Shown piece after piece: positions 14,462-22,623 of a stretch of 23,925 nucleotides of DNA. Origin of the DNA: Caldora sp. SIO3E6 (GTDB lineage Bacteria; Cyanobacteriota; Cyanobacteriia; Cyanobacteriales; Coleofasciculaceae); assembly GCA_010672185.1 (NCBI GenBank), contig JAAHHL010000025.1, forward strand, positions 3,425 through 27,349, written 5' to 3'. Every line of letters begins with the position of its first letter. Position 1 is the first letter of the stretch. A model generated the notes under the pieces. That model ran no database searches. It was not told the DNA's origin and was given only the letters and a program-made list of their open reading frames with translations. Made by a program: the position numbers and the translations under genes.

Positions 14462-15052
14462 ATGAATTTACTTGTTTTAACTGTTTATTCAATTATTGTT
14501 GCTTTAGCTTTCTCGAAAGCAGTGGAATCTTTAGAAGAGCAAATAGTAATAGAAGGGGATTCTGATTTTTTGGATGAACAACTAGAAAAATATGAATTAA
14601 AAGAATTGCTAGAAATTAAATTCAAGCTAGAAGATTGCTATCAAATCAGTGAATTCAAAAATCTACCATTTAGTATTAAAAACAAGTCTACAGATTCTTC
14701 TATTGATATCAACTGGGACCGCAGCTTTATTAGGGATTTTGAGGGTAGTGGACGACGAGCAATTCGTGTATTGGGTGATGATCAAGAAGTGCCGCAAAAG
14801 CAAGTAGAGACGACTTTAGTAGCCGGTGCAAGTAGTGATGTAAAAGTGAGTGATGAAAAACTTGATAAGCCCTTATTTGAGGACAAAAAACTGAAAAAAG
14901 CAACTGAAAAACCAGATCCGTTCCGCCTCGGATTATGCATCAAGGTAACTCAACCCGACGGCAAGACTAATACCTATGGTTTATCTCTTCGATTCATTCC
15001 GAAAAAACTACTCTGGACAAAGGCTCTGAGTCTTGCCTTGGAGCCGAAATAA
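14462..15052 (+). CDS. Hypothetical membrane-anchored or secreted protein (196 aa)
   Basis: Residues 3-18 (LLVLTVYSIIVALAFS) form one hydrophobic segment, an uncleaved anchor or weak signal peptide; no positively charged residue precedes it. The rest is highly charged: acidic at 24-60 (EEQIVIEGDSDFLDEQLEKY, helical), then mixed, with a lysine/aspartate-rich linker at 125-152. A compact C-terminus follows (FRLGLCIKVTQPDGKTNTYG, LSLRFIPKKLLW) that could be beta strands. I do not recognise the family. Start ATG 14462 has only weak upstream purines. It is the only gene between mtnX and rnpB and is flanked by palindromes on one side and the octamer/dispersed repeat on the other. Confidence 0.65.
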   Translation: MNLLVLTVYSIIVALAFSKAVESLEEQIVIEGDSDFLDEQLEKYELKELLEIKFKLEDCYQISEFKNLPFSIKNKSTDSSIDINWDRSFIRDFEGSGRRAIRVLGDDQEVPQKQVETTLVAGASSDVKVSDEKLDKPLFEDKKLKKATEKPDPFRLGLCIKVTQPDGKTNTYGLSLRFIPKKLLWTKALSLALEPK

Positions 15053-15069
15053 GCTGGGGGAGCATGGGT

Positions 15070-15187
15070 AGCGAAAAAAAGGGTGGGGAGCGGAGGAGCG
15101 GAGGAGCGGAGGAGCGGAGGAAGAAGAGAGAATTGATAATTTTTGGATACAAAGCTCAAGAAATCCCACCCAAAATTTCGTTCACCC
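15070..15187 (+). repeat. Dispersed repeat, copy 2 (plus), with octamer array
   Basis: AGCGAAAAAAAGGGTGGGGA (15070-15089), then (GAGCGGAG)x4 at 15088-15119. The core follows: AAGAAGAGAGAATTGATAAT, TTTTTGGATACAAAGCTCAA, ending TTCACCC. It matches 23832-23925 from the A-rich lead to GGATACAA, and the core of 13743-13812 inverted. Confidence 0.88.
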
Positions 15188-15212
15188 GGGGAGCATCTAA
15201 GAGAGACAGGGA

Positions 15213-15241
15213 GGACAAGGGGGACAAGGGGGACAAGGGAG
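15213..15241. repeat. 9-bp tandem array (GACAAGGGG)x3
   Basis: Three nonamer units GACAAGGGG, the last varying to GACAAGGGA, downstream of the dispersed repeat. 15242-15333 shows nothing but a possible rnpB promoter region that I cannot define. Confidence 0.8.
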
Positions 15242-15333
15242 ACTAAGGAGGAGAAAATACTATTTAACTTAGGGAACTCCAAGAAATAAATTATCCCAAT
15301 TTTTGGACTTGCCTTATAACGTAAACTAGAAAA

Positions 15334-15770
15334 AGGAGAGAGTGAGGGAAGGCAGTTGCGGAGGAGGTGAAAGCCTACTCTGAGGAAAGTCCGGGCTCCC
15401 GAAAGACCAGACTTGCTGGGTAACGCCCAGTGCGAGCGATCGTGAGGATAGTGCCACAGAAAAATACCGCCAATTAGTCATTTGTCAATAGTCATTTGTC
15501 AACAAAACGAAGGAATATTGACAATAGAACCAAGGAAAAAATTGGTAAGGGTGCAAAGGTGCGGTAAGAGCGCACCAGCAGCATCGAGAGGTGCTGGCTC
15601 GGTAAACCCCGGTTGGGAGCAAGGTCGTAGGAACTAAGGTTGGTCTTTTCCCAGTTCCGCTCAAGAGAACTGCTAGAGGTGTCTGGTAACAGGCGTCCCA
15701 GATAGATAACTGCCCTTTTAGCTGGCAACGGCTAGGAGAACAGAACCCGGCTTACGACTGACTCTCTCCT
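15334..15770 (+). ncRNA. rnpB: RNase P RNA (type A, cyanobacterial)
   Basis: The catalytic RNA of RNase P, which matures tRNA 5' ends. P1 is a perfect 10-bp helix: AGGAGAGAGT (15334-15343) with ACTCTCTCCT (15761-15770). Conserved regions are present in order: GAGGAAAGTCCGGGCTC near 15380, GCCACAGAAAAATACCGCC near 15453, GGTAAGGGTGCAAAGGTG with GGTAAGAGCGCACC near 15545, AGATAGATAACTGCC near 15703, and ACAGAACCCGGCTTA near 15740. Between the second and third blocks an extra segment of about 70 nt contains four alternating heptamers (TAGTCAT TTGTCAA twice, 15475-15502). It can form a 9-bp helix, 15482-15490 with 15516-15524. Such STRR insertions are known in cyanobacterial rnpB. The core looks intact. 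Confidence 0.97.
15475..15502 (+). repeat. STRR heptamers inside rnpB
   Basis: TAGTCAT-TTGTCAA-TAGTCAT-TTGTCAA, a 14-bp unit repeated twice. Both TTGTCAA copies can pair with TTGACAA at 15518-15524, giving two alternative helices in the RNA. Confidence 0.85.
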
Positions 15771-15804
15771 TTCATTTTGTTATTTGTTGTTTGTCAAAAA
15801 ACTT

Positions 15805-16290
15805 TCAGGACTCTTGGGCAATTGCTAGGATCTCTTGATAAAGTACTTGACCAATTCGTGTGCCTTGCTTAATCAAAGCATCTAGGATAGGTTTTACGCC
15901 GGAAATTAACCCCTGGTTTTTGGCCACTAGCAATATACCAACTGTACCAGTTATAGGGATATTTCTAGACTGGGCAACTTTTCTGGCTGCCAACTCATCA
16001 ATTAACACTCTATCTGCTCCTAGTTCCTCAGCTAGAATAATTGTCGCAGATTCGCCCAAATCTAATCCAGTTTCCGCTTGCAGGATTGATACTTGCTGTC
16101 GATTGCGAATTGAAAAAATTTCTATCCAATTCACAAACTGTACTTCTTTAGCAGCTGGATGTGTTCCGGTAGTGACTTCATGGTAAACCTCTTGAGGAAT
16201 GATAATTTGCCCAAAAACCTCTGGTAGCAAGTTAATTTGTCCAACTTTAGCAAGTTCGCTCAAAGGAGTAGTATTGGAAACTACAATCAC
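15805..16290 (-). CDS. DUF3368 PIN-like toxin
   Basis: 161 residues matching DUF3368, a PIN-superfamily nuclease group paired with UPF0175. Seen: VVSNTTPLSELAKVGQINLL at the N-terminus, with Asn/Thr where the first Asp of canonical PINs lies as is common in this group; IIIPQEVYHEV; GLDLGESATIILAEEL with the conserved Glu; and VLIDELAARKVAQSRN with the Asp-Glu pair. The C-terminus is TGTVGILLVAKNQGLI. The start is GTG 16290-16288, overlapping the antitoxin TGA as GTGA, so the two are translationally coupled. Length is normal and the pair appears intact, unlike the other toxin-antitoxin genes here. RNase activity is by family only. Confidence 0.88.
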   Translation of the reverse strand: MIVVSNTTPLSELAKVGQINLLPEVFGQIIIPQEVYHEVTTGTHPAAKEVQFVNWIEIFSIRNRQQVSILQAETGLDLGESATIILAEELGADRVLIDELAARKVAQSRNIPITGTVGILLVAKNQGLISGVKPILDALIKQGTRIGQVLYQEILAIAQES

Positions 16291-16580
16291 GATTTACGCT
16301 GCTCCAGCAAAGCAAGGGATTCAGCAACTTCTTGTTGTAGTTCTTCTGTGGTTTGAGGAGCAAAGACACAGATACCGTACTTACCCATAAGTTCGATAAC
16401 ATCTAAGCGTTGCATCCCTAGTAATCTACCAGCTCGTCCACTGCTAATGAAACCATGCTTCAGAAGAGTCATCACGTAGGCTTCTTTTGCCATGTGTTCA
16501 GCTTCTACTCTGATTTCTTCAGGAATCTTGGGAAGCTCTAGAGTAAATTGACATTGGAGCCGAGGAAGTTGAGTTTGCAT
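16287..16580 (-). CDS. UPF0175 family antitoxin
   Basis: 97 residues from ATG 16580. An open frame extends to GTG 16673, but the additional 31 residues are not part of UPF0175 and contain His/Ser-rich low-quality sequence. The body has LPKIPEEIRVEAEHMAKEAY, then LLKHGFISSGRAGRLLGMQR and DVIELMGKYGI, a helix-turn-helix-like DNA-binding unit. The tail ELQQEVAESLALLEQRKS should bind the toxin. Its TGA overlaps the DUF3368 start. As antitoxin it probably also represses the operon. No clear ribosome binding site decides the start. Confidence 0.85.
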   Translation of the reverse strand: MQTQLPRLQCQFTLELPKIPEEIRVEAEHMAKEAYVMTLLKHGFISSGRAGRLLGMQRLDVIELMGKYGICVFAPQTTEELQQEVAESLALLEQRKS

Positions 16581-16673
16581 AACTTGATGGTGAAAAGGAG
16601 ATTGGGAGGTTAGTTTGAAGAGTGCTGAGAGGCAACTTCGGATGGTTTGATGGTGGGGGCGAAAAGTCCCCAC

Positions 16674-16939
16674 GCCTAGTATAGCGACCCTAAAGGTTTA
16701 TTGAATAAGTGTTAAGCTTTAATCCACCAAGGCGTTGAGGATTTTTTTTTTATTTGTTGGAATTTTTCTGCCGGATGTGGTATATTTACTACAAGCGAGC
16801 TTTTCCAGCCTCTATCCCAAGAACTACCCACGTAAATCTATTCTTTACGAAATCTTTTGCTGGGTTCATCGAAACTTTACAGAAATTTTGGGCGAGATCA
16901 CTTTCAATAAGTGATATAGATCGCAAACGGAAATGAGCA
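16674..16939. other. Intergenic region between toxin-antitoxin pair and response regulator
   Basis: Divergent promoter region of the antitoxin and response regulator genes. At its left edge 16653-16673 forms a short GTGGGG/CCCCAC hairpin. A run of ten T lies near 16742. Frames of about 60-80 codons here do not resemble proteins. No operator could be defined. Confidence 0.4.
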
Positions 16940-17329
16940 ATGGGTGAAGTATTAGTGGTAGACGATGACCGAACACAGCAGCTAATCGTCTCAAAAATAC
17001 TCAAAAGGATGGGGCTAAAAGCCATTTTTGCCAACGATGGCGTTGAAGCTTTAGAGCAGGTTCAGAACAACCACCCTGAATTAGTAATCCTTGACGTTTT
17101 GATGCCCCGCATGAATGGTGCTGAGGTTTGTCAACGTCTCAAGGAGAATGAACAAACTCAGAAGCTACCGGTGGTGATGTACTCTGCACAAGAAAGAGAA
17201 TTGTCCTCCTATTGGAGAACTGGGGGATGTGCTGATGCCTACCTCTCGAAGATCTGCCATCCTCAAGCCCTAATCGATACCATAAATCAACTTTTGGCTT
17301 CTGACTCTAGGATGCCTGCTTTAGCCTGA
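16940..17329 (+). CDS. Single-domain response regulator (CheY-like)
   Basis: 129 residues, receiver domain only. Acidic pocket Asp8-Asp9-Asp10 in VLVVDDDR; phosphoacceptor Asp52 in LVILDVLMPRMNG; Ser82 in MYSAQ as the switch Thr/Ser; Lys104 in LSKICHP. No output domain, so it acts by protein-protein interaction in a phosphorelay. It converges with the large histidine kinase gene (stop 17494), the two separated by 164 bp containing a long heptamer array. Pairing with that kinase is plausible by position but not shown. Start ATG 16940 gives MGEVLVVDDD; no strong Shine-Dalgarno precedes it. Confidence 0.93.
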   Translation: MGEVLVVDDDRTQQLIVSKILKRMGLKAIFANDGVEALEQVQNNHPELVILDVLMPRMNGAEVCQRLKENEQTQKLPVVMYSAQERELSSYWRTGGCADAYLSKICHPQALIDTINQLLASDSRMPALA

Positions 17330-17345
17330 TGGGGGTACTTTTGGA

Positions 17346-17476
17346 AGTAACAAGTAACAAGTAACAAGTAACAAGTAACAAGTAACAAGTAACAAGTAAC
17401 AAGTAACAAGTAACAAGTAACAAGTAACAAGTAACAAGTAACAAGTAACAAGTAACAAGTAACAAGTAACAAGTAA
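17346..17476. repeat. Long heptamer array (AAGTAAC)x18-19
   Basis: Eighteen to nineteen essentially identical AAGTAAC units between convergent genes, ending AAGTAATACC. The perfection of the copies suggests recent expansion. Minus-strand frames through it encode LLLVTCY repeats, a by-product of the period. Confidence 0.98.
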
Positions 17477-17493
17477 TACCAATTAAGAGCAAT

Positions 17494-20229
17494 TCAAGTT
17501 ACTGCTACTGATACTGAGGAATGGTTACAGGATTTACTGCTCTGTTGCAGAGGAATTTCAATCAGAAACTGGGAACCTTTTTCCGGTAATGATTCACAGC
17601 GTAAGATACCTCCATGTCTTTCCACTACAATCTTATAACTAATCGATAATCCTAAACCAGTTCCTTTACCCACCGGTTTGGTAGTAAAAAAGGGGTCAAA
17701 AAGTTGTCTTTTGATCTCTTCTGTTATACCTAAACCATTGTCAGCAATACAGATAGTAACTGTATCTGGGAATGAGATTGCTGTGCGAATCCAAATTGTT
17801 GGCTGCTCTGCCATTTTTTCCCTGTTGATTGACTCTTCCAAAGCATCAATGGCATTATGAATAATGTTCATGAAAACTTGATTAAGCTGGGAAGGATAGC
17901 ATTCTACTAATGGTATTTCACCATATTCTTTAATTACTTGGATAATGTAGTTACCACTTTTGCCCTTCAAGCGATTGTTGAGAATTAATAAGGTACTATC
18001 TATCCCCTCATGAATATCCACTGCTTCCATTTGTAGTCGATCCAGGCGGGAAAAATTCCTTAAGCTTAGCACTAAATTACGAATACGCTCTGCTCCAGTT
18101 TGCATTGAGGAGAGAGTTTTCGGTAAATCATCAATGAGGAAATCCAAATCAATGGCTTTAGCATAAGCCTCAATTGCGGGAATTGGCTCATAATAATTTT
18201 GTTGATAAAGATTTACCAATTGCAGCAGGCTTTCAATATATTCTTTGGCATAGTGTAGATTGCCGTAAATGAAACTTATAGGATTGTTGATTTCATGAGC
18301 TACTCCGGCTACCAGAGTACCTAAAGTAGACATTTTTTCACTTTGCACCAACCGCGCTTGGGAAGAATGGAGTTCATCAAGAGCTTTTTGAAGTTGTTTG
18401 GCATGAGCTGTAGCTAAATCAGCAGCAGTGCGACTTTGCTCGAATAGTTCTGCTTGGTCGATCGCGTTGGCCAATTGGTCAACTACAGAAGTAATTAATT
18501 CTACCTCGCCATCATCCCAAGGGTGAGGTGTGCGGAAATGCTCACAAACAACTACCCCTATTTTTTGAGAACGAGTTTGAATCGGAGCAATTAGTAGCGC
18601 CTTCACTCCTAATTCTGCGAGGCGGGAACGACAAGCCTCATCTAGTTGGGAATCGGAAGAGATGTCATTGATACAGAGCAAAGAGGGTTGTTGAAGTAGT
18701 TGGGTTAATAATGACTCAAGTTCCCCAGCTATACTGTAAAATTTCAGCTCCATTGGTAGGATTGATTCACAAGCTCCTTGCATCAGTTTCCAATCCGGGG
18801 GGTGAGCTGATTTGTGGCACCAAAAGAACTGACAGCAGTCAATCTCCAGGATATTGCGAATTTCCTCAACTGCACTTTGTAAAATTTTGTCTAAATCTAA
18901 AGAGATGCGGATTTGGCTAGACAGACGACGTTTGAGTAAGTTTTCCCGCGCTTTTGATTGCAACAGTGCTTCTTGAGTTTGCCGTAGTTGGTTATTGGTG
19001 GCACGCAATTGAGCCATTGCCTGCTCTAGTTGGCAGTTGTATTGAATCGACTGCGTTACTTCTGCTAGCATATCGAAGACTACTGGGGGTATCTTATCCC
19101 CTAACTCTTCAATACCTAACCAAGGCTGGGGTTTAATTAAACCGTTACTGGTGAAAACGACTTCAAGTTGACCACTATCCAAAATTTGGCCAATGTGGCA
19201 ATGCTTCCACAGATGATGGTTTTGTTCAATACAAACTATGCCTCCTGGTGCGTCAAAAGTTTGTCCGTAGGCAGCTTCCCGTACTAGATCCACATCCACC
19301 GAACCAGCTGTTTCCACTGCTTGCTTCCAGAGGTAAACTTGAACATAGGCAGCTTCTATGGGATCACTAGTCACTCTTTCCTGACCATACCGACGCTGAA
19401 AATTTTCAACAAAGGTGCGATTGACTGGTGTGTCGATACTCTGAAAGTAGCTCCAGCTAGCGTAGTGACCCGTAGTAGACGAGCCAATCCTACGAAGTTC
19501 TTCTTCCCCAACACTGATTGCCATAATTGGTATCTCTTGGGGAGTAATTCCAGCAGCTTGGTACTGTTGGTAGAAAGCCAAATTGCTATCACCGTTGAGG
19601 GTACTAAAAACCACATCGGGTTGAGCAGACTTAATTCTTTGAATTGCTTCCTTAAACTCTGTGCTTCCTAACAGAGCGTATTCTTCCCCTACTAATTTAC
19701 CACCTTGTTGTTTGAGCTGGGCTTTAATCAGTTTGTTGGCAGTACGGGGAAAAACGTAATCGGAGCCGATTAAGTAGAAGCTTTTGCCCTTGTTTTGAAT
19801 TAACCAGTCAACCGCTGGTTCCACTTGTTGGTTGGGACAGGTTCCACTGTAGAAAATATTGGGCGAACATTCGAGTCCTTCGTACTCAACAGGATACCAC
19901 AACAGGGCGTTGAGCTCTTCCAACACGGGTAAAAGAGTTTTGCGACAAGCAGAAGTCCAACCACCGAAAATTGTAGTAACTTGGTCTTGTTCAATGAGCT
20001 TTCTGGTTTTGATAGCGAAGGTAGTTGGCTCAGATTCGCCATCTTCAATGATTGGTTCGATCGTTTTACCGAGGATACCACCAGCTGCATTAATTTCTGC
20101 GATCGCCATCAATTCCGCATCTTTTAAAGACTCCTCGCTAATTGCCATCGTTCCACTCAGGGAATGAAGAATTCCCACAGGTATAGTAGAACCGGATCTA
20201 ATCAATTGTTGTTTTTTTTGACTCATCAT
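17494..20229 (-). CDS. Histidine kinase with UrtA-like urea/amide-binding sensor domain and GAF domain
   Basis: 911 residues. Residues 14-375 match UrtA/AmiC-type binding proteins of urea/short-chain amide ABC transporters: IPVGILHSLSGTMAISE, then FGGWTSACRK, LLWYPVEYEGLECSPN and CPNQQVEPAVDWL. A coiled coil (about 400-435) leads to a GAF domain (about 445-592) and a second coiled coil (600-632). HisKA has His645 in GVAHEINNP. The HATPase has N-box NIIHNAIDAL 788-797, DNGLGI 830-835, FDPFFTTKP 844-852 and GTGLGLS 856-862. I see no signal peptide and no transmembrane helix, so the whole protein, including the usually periplasmic sensor fold, should be cytoplasmic. Likely senses an intracellular amide such as urea and reports on nitrogen status. 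The start is MMSQKKQQ, ATG at 20229 or the next codon. No receiver domain is attached; the response regulator at 16940 may be its partner. Confidence 0.93.
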   Translation of the reverse strand: MMSQKKQQLIRSGSTIPVGILHSLSGTMAISEESLKDAELMAIAEINAAGGILGKTIEPIIEDGESEPTTFAIKTRKLIEQDQVTTIFGGWTSACRKTLLPVLEELNALLWYPVEYEGLECSPNIFYSGTCPNQQVEPAVDWLIQNKGKSFYLIGSDYVFPRTANKLIKAQLKQQGGKLVGEEYALLGSTEFKEAIQRIKSAQPDVVFSTLNGDSNLAFYQQYQAAGITPQEIPIMAISVGEEELRRIGSSTTGHYASWSYFQSIDTPVNRTFVENFQRRYGQERVTSDPIEAAYVQVYLWKQAVETAGSVDVDLVREAAYGQTFDAPGGIVCIEQNHHLWKHCHIGQILDSGQLEVVFTSNGLIKPQPWLGIEELGDKIPPVVFDMLAEVTQSIQYNCQLEQAMAQLRATNNQLRQTQEALLQSKARENLLKRRLSSQIRISLDLDKILQSAVEEIRNILEIDCCQFFWCHKSAHPPDWKLMQGACESILPMELKFYSIAGELESLLTQLLQQPSLLCINDISSDSQLDEACRSRLAELGVKALLIAPIQTRSQKIGVVVCEHFRTPHPWDDGEVELITSVVDQLANAIDQAELFEQSRTAADLATAHAKQLQKALDELHSSQARLVQSEKMSTLGTLVAGVAHEINNPISFIYGNLHYAKEYIESLLQLVNLYQQNYYEPIPAIEAYAKAIDLDFLIDDLPKTLSSMQTGAERIRNLVLSLRNFSRLDRLQMEAVDIHEGIDSTLLILNNRLKGKSGNYIIQVIKEYGEIPLVECYPSQLNQVFMNIIHNAIDALEESINREKMAEQPTIWIRTAISFPDTVTICIADNGLGITEEIKRQLFDPFFTTKPVGKGTGLGLSISYKIVVERHGGILRCESLPEKGSQFLIEIPLQQSSKSCNHSSVSVAVT

Positions 20230-20641
20230 TTAACTTTGACTACAATTGGTTTGATTTAAAGGCAAATCAATTGCTCGCAGGAGTATGATAATTCCGGTAA
20301 AACCGAGGAAATTGGTCATTCGCTCAACCTTTTTCCTGATTCCTGCTCAAAATTTGCGTATATTGTTGTGAATGTAAGTCTCTGATGCACCCGCTTGCGT
20401 CACTAGCGGTAATAATTTGAGTTCAAGGGCTATAGGCCAGCAATTATGCTGTTTCTTCTATTGGCTAATGAACTTTAGAAAAATTTCTAGTAATTTATAC
20501 TCAATATTCCTAAAACCTTCCTTAAAACATCCCCAAAGAGGGATGCCTAATTATGACGCATTAATTAAATTTAACCTATTTTTTTTAAATTAGTTGTAGC
20601 AAATTTTACTTTTATCTCACATTTGTATCGGTAAACACAAG
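20230..20641. other. Intergenic region, 412 bp
   Basis: AT-rich between the kinase start and the larB stop. No open frame, RNA fold or repeat array that I can support. It must carry the kinase promoter. Confidence 0.5.
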
Positions 20642-21463
20642 TTAAAGGTTCTTTCCTGAGGGCTTCGGAATCGTATTCCTCTTTAACTTTTGAACTGTGC
20701 GGAGGATTTTCCCGGCTAAGATAGCCGCACCAAACCCATTATCAATATTCATGACACCGATTCCCGATGCACAAGAGTTGAGCATTGTCAACAGTGGAGC
20801 AACACCATTGAAGCTTGCGCCATAACCGACACTGGTAGGCACTGCAATCACAGGAGAATCAACTAAGCCACCCACAACACTAGGCAAAGCTCCTTCCATA
20901 CCTGCTACTACAATCAAGACATCTGCTTGGGTGATGATAGGTAGATTACTCAGCAAGCGATGGAGCCCTGCTACCCCTACATCCCACAGACGGTTAACTT
21001 GAAACCCTGATAGTTCGGCAGTTATAGCTGCTTGTTCCGCAACTGGTAAATCGGCTGTGCCAGCGCTGATGACAGTAATTAGTCCTGGATATTTCGGCTC
21101 CAAGTTTTCTGGAACCAGGGCACAGATTTTTGCTCTTGGGTAATATTTGAGTGTGGGGAGTTGAGCTTGCAGTTGGGTAAATACTTCTGGTTCAATCAAA
21201 GTTGCCATAATCGGCAAATCTTGACCTACTTCCTGATTTTTGCGCTTCATCGCCTCGATAATTTGCACAATTTGTTCAGGAGTCTTTCCCGACCCCCAAA
21301 TTACCTCAGGAAAACCATTTCTTAAATTCCGGTGATGATCGATTTTGGCAAATTCTCCCACTGCTTCAAAATCAAAATGCTTCAGTTTGCCCAAAGCTTC
21401 ATTAGGGGTAGTTTGTCCAGCAGCTACCGACTCTAGCAACTTTTGTAAGATTTCTTGATTCAT
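20642..21463 (-). CDS. larB: LarB, nickel pincer cofactor biosynthesis (NaAD carboxylase/hydrolase)
   Basis: 273 residues of the PurE-related LarB family. LarB carboxylates the pyridinium ring of nicotinic acid adenine dinucleotide and hydrolyses it, the first step toward the nickel-pincer nucleotide of LarA-type racemases. Seen: NGFPEVIWGSGKTPEQ near 49-64, VISAGTADLPVAEQAA near 131-146, WDVGVAGLHRLL, VVAGMEGALPSVVGGL and PTSVGYGASFNGVAPLLTML. These cover the whole PurE-like domain with its glycine-rich loops. Start ATG 21463 gives MNQEILQKLLESVAAG, as in the family. larC, larE and larA are not in the window, so the gene stands alone here, as is often seen in cyanobacteria. Confidence 0.93.
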   Translation of the reverse strand: MNQEILQKLLESVAAGQTTPNEALGKLKHFDFEAVGEFAKIDHHRNLRNGFPEVIWGSGKTPEQIVQIIEAMKRKNQEVGQDLPIMATLIEPEVFTQLQAQLPTLKYYPRAKICALVPENLEPKYPGLITVISAGTADLPVAEQAAITAELSGFQVNRLWDVGVAGLHRLLSNLPIITQADVLIVVAGMEGALPSVVGGLVDSPVIAVPTSVGYGASFNGVAPLLTMLNSCASGIGVMNIDNGFGAAILAGKILRTVQKLKRNTIPKPSGKNL

Positions 21464-21649
21464 GATTGCTTAGGCAATTTTACGCTTCCCCTTCTTGGAG
21501 GAAGGGTCATCTAAGGAAATTATTAGTTCTTTGGTAAATTTAGTGTAAACAGTAGTTTATATATAGGCGCACACTTTTTCCATTATAAAAAAATAATAGC
21601 AAAAAATAACGGTAAAGGCAATAAGGGAAGAACTCTGAAGAAACACTCT

Positions 21650-21709
21650 GGCTAATGGCTAATGGCTAATGGCTAATGGCTAATGGCTAATGGCTAATGG
21701 CTAATGGCT
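21650..21709. repeat. Heptamer array (GGCTAAT)x8-9
   Basis: Eight to nine perfect GGCTAAT units. 21464-21649, upstream of larB, holds only a short hairpin near 21489-21506 (CCCTTC..GAAGGG) and presumably the larB promoter. Confidence 0.97.
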
Positions 21710-22126
21710 CTTAAGAAACAAGGCAGAAGGCAGAGGGCAGAAGGCAGAAGGGAAGAGGAGTTGACTTGTTTCTTCCTCACCATAGCGGCGCAAGATTAGA
21801 CCCCACACCCTACACCCCGCGCCGTTAGGCGCTTTCAAGAAACAAGGCTCCGAGGCAGAAGGCAGGAGGGAAAAGGAATAGACCTTGTGTCGTTCATTCG
21901 TAGGGGGAGCTCTTAAGAAATAAGGGAGCAGGGGAGCAGAGGAGCAGAGAAGCATGTTTAATTTATGCACAAATGGAGGGTGTTTGATTTATGCACAAAT
22001 GTTAAGTATCGCGTCCTTCCTCTGTCGGTGTAATGAGCATTAGAAGGACTTCCGCCCCAAAAAGAAGGAGAGAAACAAGTCAGCTTCCCTTAGAACCTTC
22101 TGCCCTCTGCCCTCTGCCTTCTGCCT
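21710..22126. repeat. Repeat-rich intergenic block with opposed AGGCAGA arrays
   Basis: AGGCAGA/GGGCAGA heptamers run on the plus strand at 21720-21752 and 21860-21876 and in the opposite sense (CTTCTGCC, CCTCTGCC) at 22098-22126. Between them a 13-bp sequence TTATGCACAAATG is directly repeated at 21963-21975 and 21990-22002. GCGCCGTTAGGCGC is a short dyad near 21820. ORFs of 80-90 codons across this block are repeat-derived and not supported as genes. Confidence 0.7.
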
Positions 22127-22186
22127 TTTTTCTCAAGAGTATTGTGTTGATACTCCACAATTTAACTAACACAATCAGTATTTACG

Positions 22187-22279
22187 TAACTTTTCACAAT
22201 AACACAGTAATTTTTAATACATTAAATACTATTTCAGTATTTAATGTATTAAAAATTACTGTGTTATTGTGAAAAGTTA
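22187..22279. repeat. Perfect palindrome, 44-bp arms with 5-nt loop
   Basis: 22187-22230 and 22236-22279 are exact reverse complements, separated only by ATTTC. The left arm begins TAACTTTTCACAATAACACA. Its right edge supplies the TAA (22279-22277) that ends the truncated tnpB. AT-rich, with no coding. It could be a MITE or the product of an inverted duplication. Confidence 0.98.
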
Positions 22280-22573
22280 AGGAAAACCTTTCTTGCCAGG
22301 AACTTTTTTCTGGCAATTATCAAAAAAGCGAGAAATCGATGACCATGCTCTGTCAGCGGCAGCCTGTCGAGCCGTTGAGTTTAATTCATTAGCAAAGGAA
22401 AATTGTTTAGCCAGTACTTTGCTGTACTTGCTGAGGTCATATTTTCCTGTCCCTTTGTTATCCATCCATAAACGAATGCAGCTATTGCGAATAAATTTAA
22501 CCGTCCGAATAGCCTCGTCAATAGCTAGATACTGTTCAGGGCTGCCATATGCTTTGAACTCAATAATAATCAT
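22277..22573 (-). pseudogene. tnpB: TnpB (IS200/IS605 OrfB), N-terminal fragment
   Basis: 98 codons matching the N-terminal helical region of TnpB/OrfB of IS200/IS605 elements: MIIIEFKAYGSPEQYLAIDE, RTVKFIRNSCIRLWMD, then STARQAAADRAWSSISRFF and VPGKKGFP. Normally the protein continues with a KFK-type stretch, the RuvC DED residues and a zinc finger to about 400 residues. Here it is cut after GKKGFP by the TAA at the edge of the perfect palindrome. No tnpA or remaining tnpB is seen on the other side of the palindrome. The start region (22574-22650) carries another inverted repeat. RNA-guided nuclease activity is lost. Confidence 0.88.
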
Positions 22574-22623
22574 TGACTTTCAGTCAGGCTAAGCTAAAGA
22601 ATGTCGCTCTGTTTTCATATACT

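Noticed and set aside
16581..16673. 31-residue N-terminal extension of the UPF0175 antitoxin from GTG 16673
   Set aside because: Not part of the family, passes through a dispersed hairpin; ATG 16580 gives the normal length.
17287..17492. LLLVTCY-repeat frames on the minus strand
   Set aside because: By-product of the AAGTAAC heptamer array between convergent genes; overlaps the response regulator end.
21701..22272. 80-90 residue frames on both strands in the repeat block
   Set aside because: They consist of translated AGGCAGA-type heptamers and the perfect palindrome.
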